Source: CAZOVK01 sp964583165
Lineage (GTDB): Bacteria > Bacillota > Clostridia > Lachnospirales > WRAX01
DNA: 15,459 bases
Reading direction: 5' to 3'
Assembly (NCBI GenBank): GCA_964583165.1
Contig: CAZOVK010000054.1
Location: 1 to 15,459 of the forward strand
The notes below the pieces were generated by a model. It was not told the DNA's origin and ran no database searches. It saw only the letters and a program-made list of their open reading frames with translations. The stretch's first letter is position 1. The number at the start of each line of letters is the position of its first letter. Both the position numbers and the translations under genes were made by a program. Positions 14,533-15,459 of the stretch are shown piece by piece.

Positions 14533-14561
14533 TTGACTTATTGAAAGCGGTGTGTTAGAAT
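14533..14561 (+). promoter_or_regulatory. Promoter of the membrane sensor-like gene
   Basis: TTGACT (14533-14538) and TAGAAT (14556-14561) are 17 bases apart, with TG one base before the -10 hexamer (extended -10). The expected start near 14568 gives a leader of about 47 bases. It diverges from the hrcA promoter, about 75 bases away; the AT-rich stretch between (14459-14532) holds nothing else I can name. Confidence 0.75.
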
Positions 14562-14614
14562 TAGTAGAAACAAATTATAAAATTTATAAAATCCGGCAGA
14601 GGGTGTTGAAATCC

Positions 14615-15459
14615 TTGGACAAAATAGCTGAAAGGCTGTTCTGGCTTGCGTTTATACTGCTTGCCGTTATTCTTCTGACAGCTCCTACTTATGTGACGAT
14701 TTTCTCTATTAACAACGAGAGGGTCAGCTACTTCAATGAAGGTTGGACAAACGCCGACACAGGTGAAATCGTCAGCCTGCCCCATAAGTTGAACCTTTCT
14801 GAGAACGAGCAGGTCAGAATAACGAACACTTTGCCTTTTGATTACCCCGATGGCATGACCATAAACTTCCGCTCATCACAACAATATGTCACTGTTCTGA
14901 TTGACGGTCGTGTTGTCTATCACTATGATAAGCGCCCCATGCCTATCTATGGCAAAACACCGGGTAGCGCGTGGCATTTTATTCGTGTGCCCAAAGACAG
15001 CGACGGTGCGACTATCGAAATCAGACTCTCGTCGCCTTATACCATGTATTCGGGCAATCTGCCGACCGTTATGTATGGTACTAAAAGCTCGATTCTGTTC
15101 TATCTGCTCGAGCACACGTTGCCGTCAGTGGGCTTGTCTATACTCACATTGGTATTCGGTCTGTTTTTGTTGGTTTTCAGTCTGTTATTCAGAAAAGCAC
15201 TGGGCAAACGCTCACTTCTGTATCTGGGTCTGTTCGCTGTTCTGTCCAGCACGTGGACGCTTGCCGAATCAAAGATTTTACAATTCTTTACGGGGAATAC
15301 GATGGGTATCACAATGCTCGCGTTTTTGTGCATGATTCTGTTTCCCGTGCCTTTTCTGCTTTATGCGCGTGAAAACTATCCGCAATTGAATAAAAAACTC
15401 TTAAATATAATGTGTATCGCCATATTATGTGTTTTCGGCTCTTTGACACTGCTTCAAGT
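14615..15459 (+). CDS. Polytopic membrane protein with extracytoplasmic sensory-type domain (partial, cut by window edge)
   Basis: The frame stays open to the right edge for 281 residues, so the C-terminus is missing. A first membrane segment lies at about residues 8-28. An extracytoplasmic, mainly beta domain (about 30-165) contains VTVLIDGRVVYHYD, YGKTPGSAWHFIRVP and IEIRLSSPY. At least four more membrane segments follow (about 171-192, 200-218, 229-250, 262-280). This layout is familiar from 7TM sensor proteins of Clostridia, many of which end in GGDEF or other signalling domains; that output domain cannot be seen here. The start is taken as TTG at 14615 with AGAGGG upstream; TTG at 14606 or GTG at 14603 are alternatives in the same frame. 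An extended -10 promoter lies at 14533-14561. Confidence 0.75.
   Translation, partial: MDKIAERLFWLAFILLAVILLTAPTYVTIFSINNERVSYFNEGWTNADTGEIVSLPHKLNLSENEQVRITNTLPFDYPDGMTINFRSSQQYVTVLIDGRVVYHYDKRPMPIYGKTPGSAWHFIRVPKDSDGATIEIRLSSPYTMYSGNLPTVMYGTKSSILFYLLEHTLPSVGLSILTLVFGLFLLVFSLLFRKALGKRSLLYLGLFAVLSSTWTLAESKILQFFTGNTMGITMLAFLCMILFPVPFLLYARENYPQLNKKLLNIMCIAILCVFGSLTLLQ

Overview
This window looks like chromosomal housekeeping DNA from a Gram-positive bacterium of the Bacillota, most likely class Clostridia. The evidence is a large Alu-domain-bearing SRP RNA of the Bacillus/Clostridium kind, the gene order SRP RNA-dnaX-ybaB, a DnaK of 612 residues without the N-terminal insertion of the proteobacterial protein, the hrcA-grpE-dnaK-dnaJ order under a CIRCE operator, and frequent strong Shine-Dalgarno sites with some TTG and GTG starts. 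Genus or species cannot be told from the sequence alone. I see no phage, transposase, CRISPR array, tRNA or rRNA gene.

Layout, left to right. Positions 7-2231 (minus strand) hold a consensus promoter, the SRP RNA, dnaX and ybaB; recR would be expected next, beyond the left edge. Positions 2252-4664 (minus) hold a two-gene unit: a DUF885 putative zinc peptidase followed, with a 14-base overlap, by a membrane-anchored C39-type cysteine peptidase, ending in a terminator. A divergent N-acetylmuramoyl-L-alanine amidase without a signal peptide occupies 4751-5302 (plus). It is followed by a bidirectional terminator and a 132-base imperfect inverted repeat that abuts the next gene. Positions 5473-6453 (minus) encode a D-cysteine desulfhydrase/ACC deaminase-type PLP enzyme with a TTG start. 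Diverging from it, 6559-9573 (plus) carries a PatB/MalY-type C-S lyase, a DUF4438 protein and an uncharacterised P-loop kinase-like protein, ending in a strong bidirectional terminator at 9581-9621.

Positions 9631-14458 (minus) are the heat-shock operon hrcA-grpE-dnaK-dnaJ, driven by a TTGACA-17-TATTCT promoter with a perfect CIRCE element next to the expected transcription start. A set of strong hairpins fills the dnaK-dnaJ spacer. Diverging from hrcA, a promoter at 14533-14561 drives a polytopic membrane protein with an extracytoplasmic sensory-type domain, cut by the right edge.

Functionally, the window combines protein export (SRP RNA), replication and nucleoid proteins (dnaX, ybaB), protein quality control (heat-shock operon), peptide and wall hydrolysis, and a sulfur amino acid degradation pair. 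I found no convincing new system. The items most worth a second look are the long inverted repeat at 5341-5472, the composite hairpin element at 10787-10874, and the DUF4438 plus P-loop pair of unknown function.
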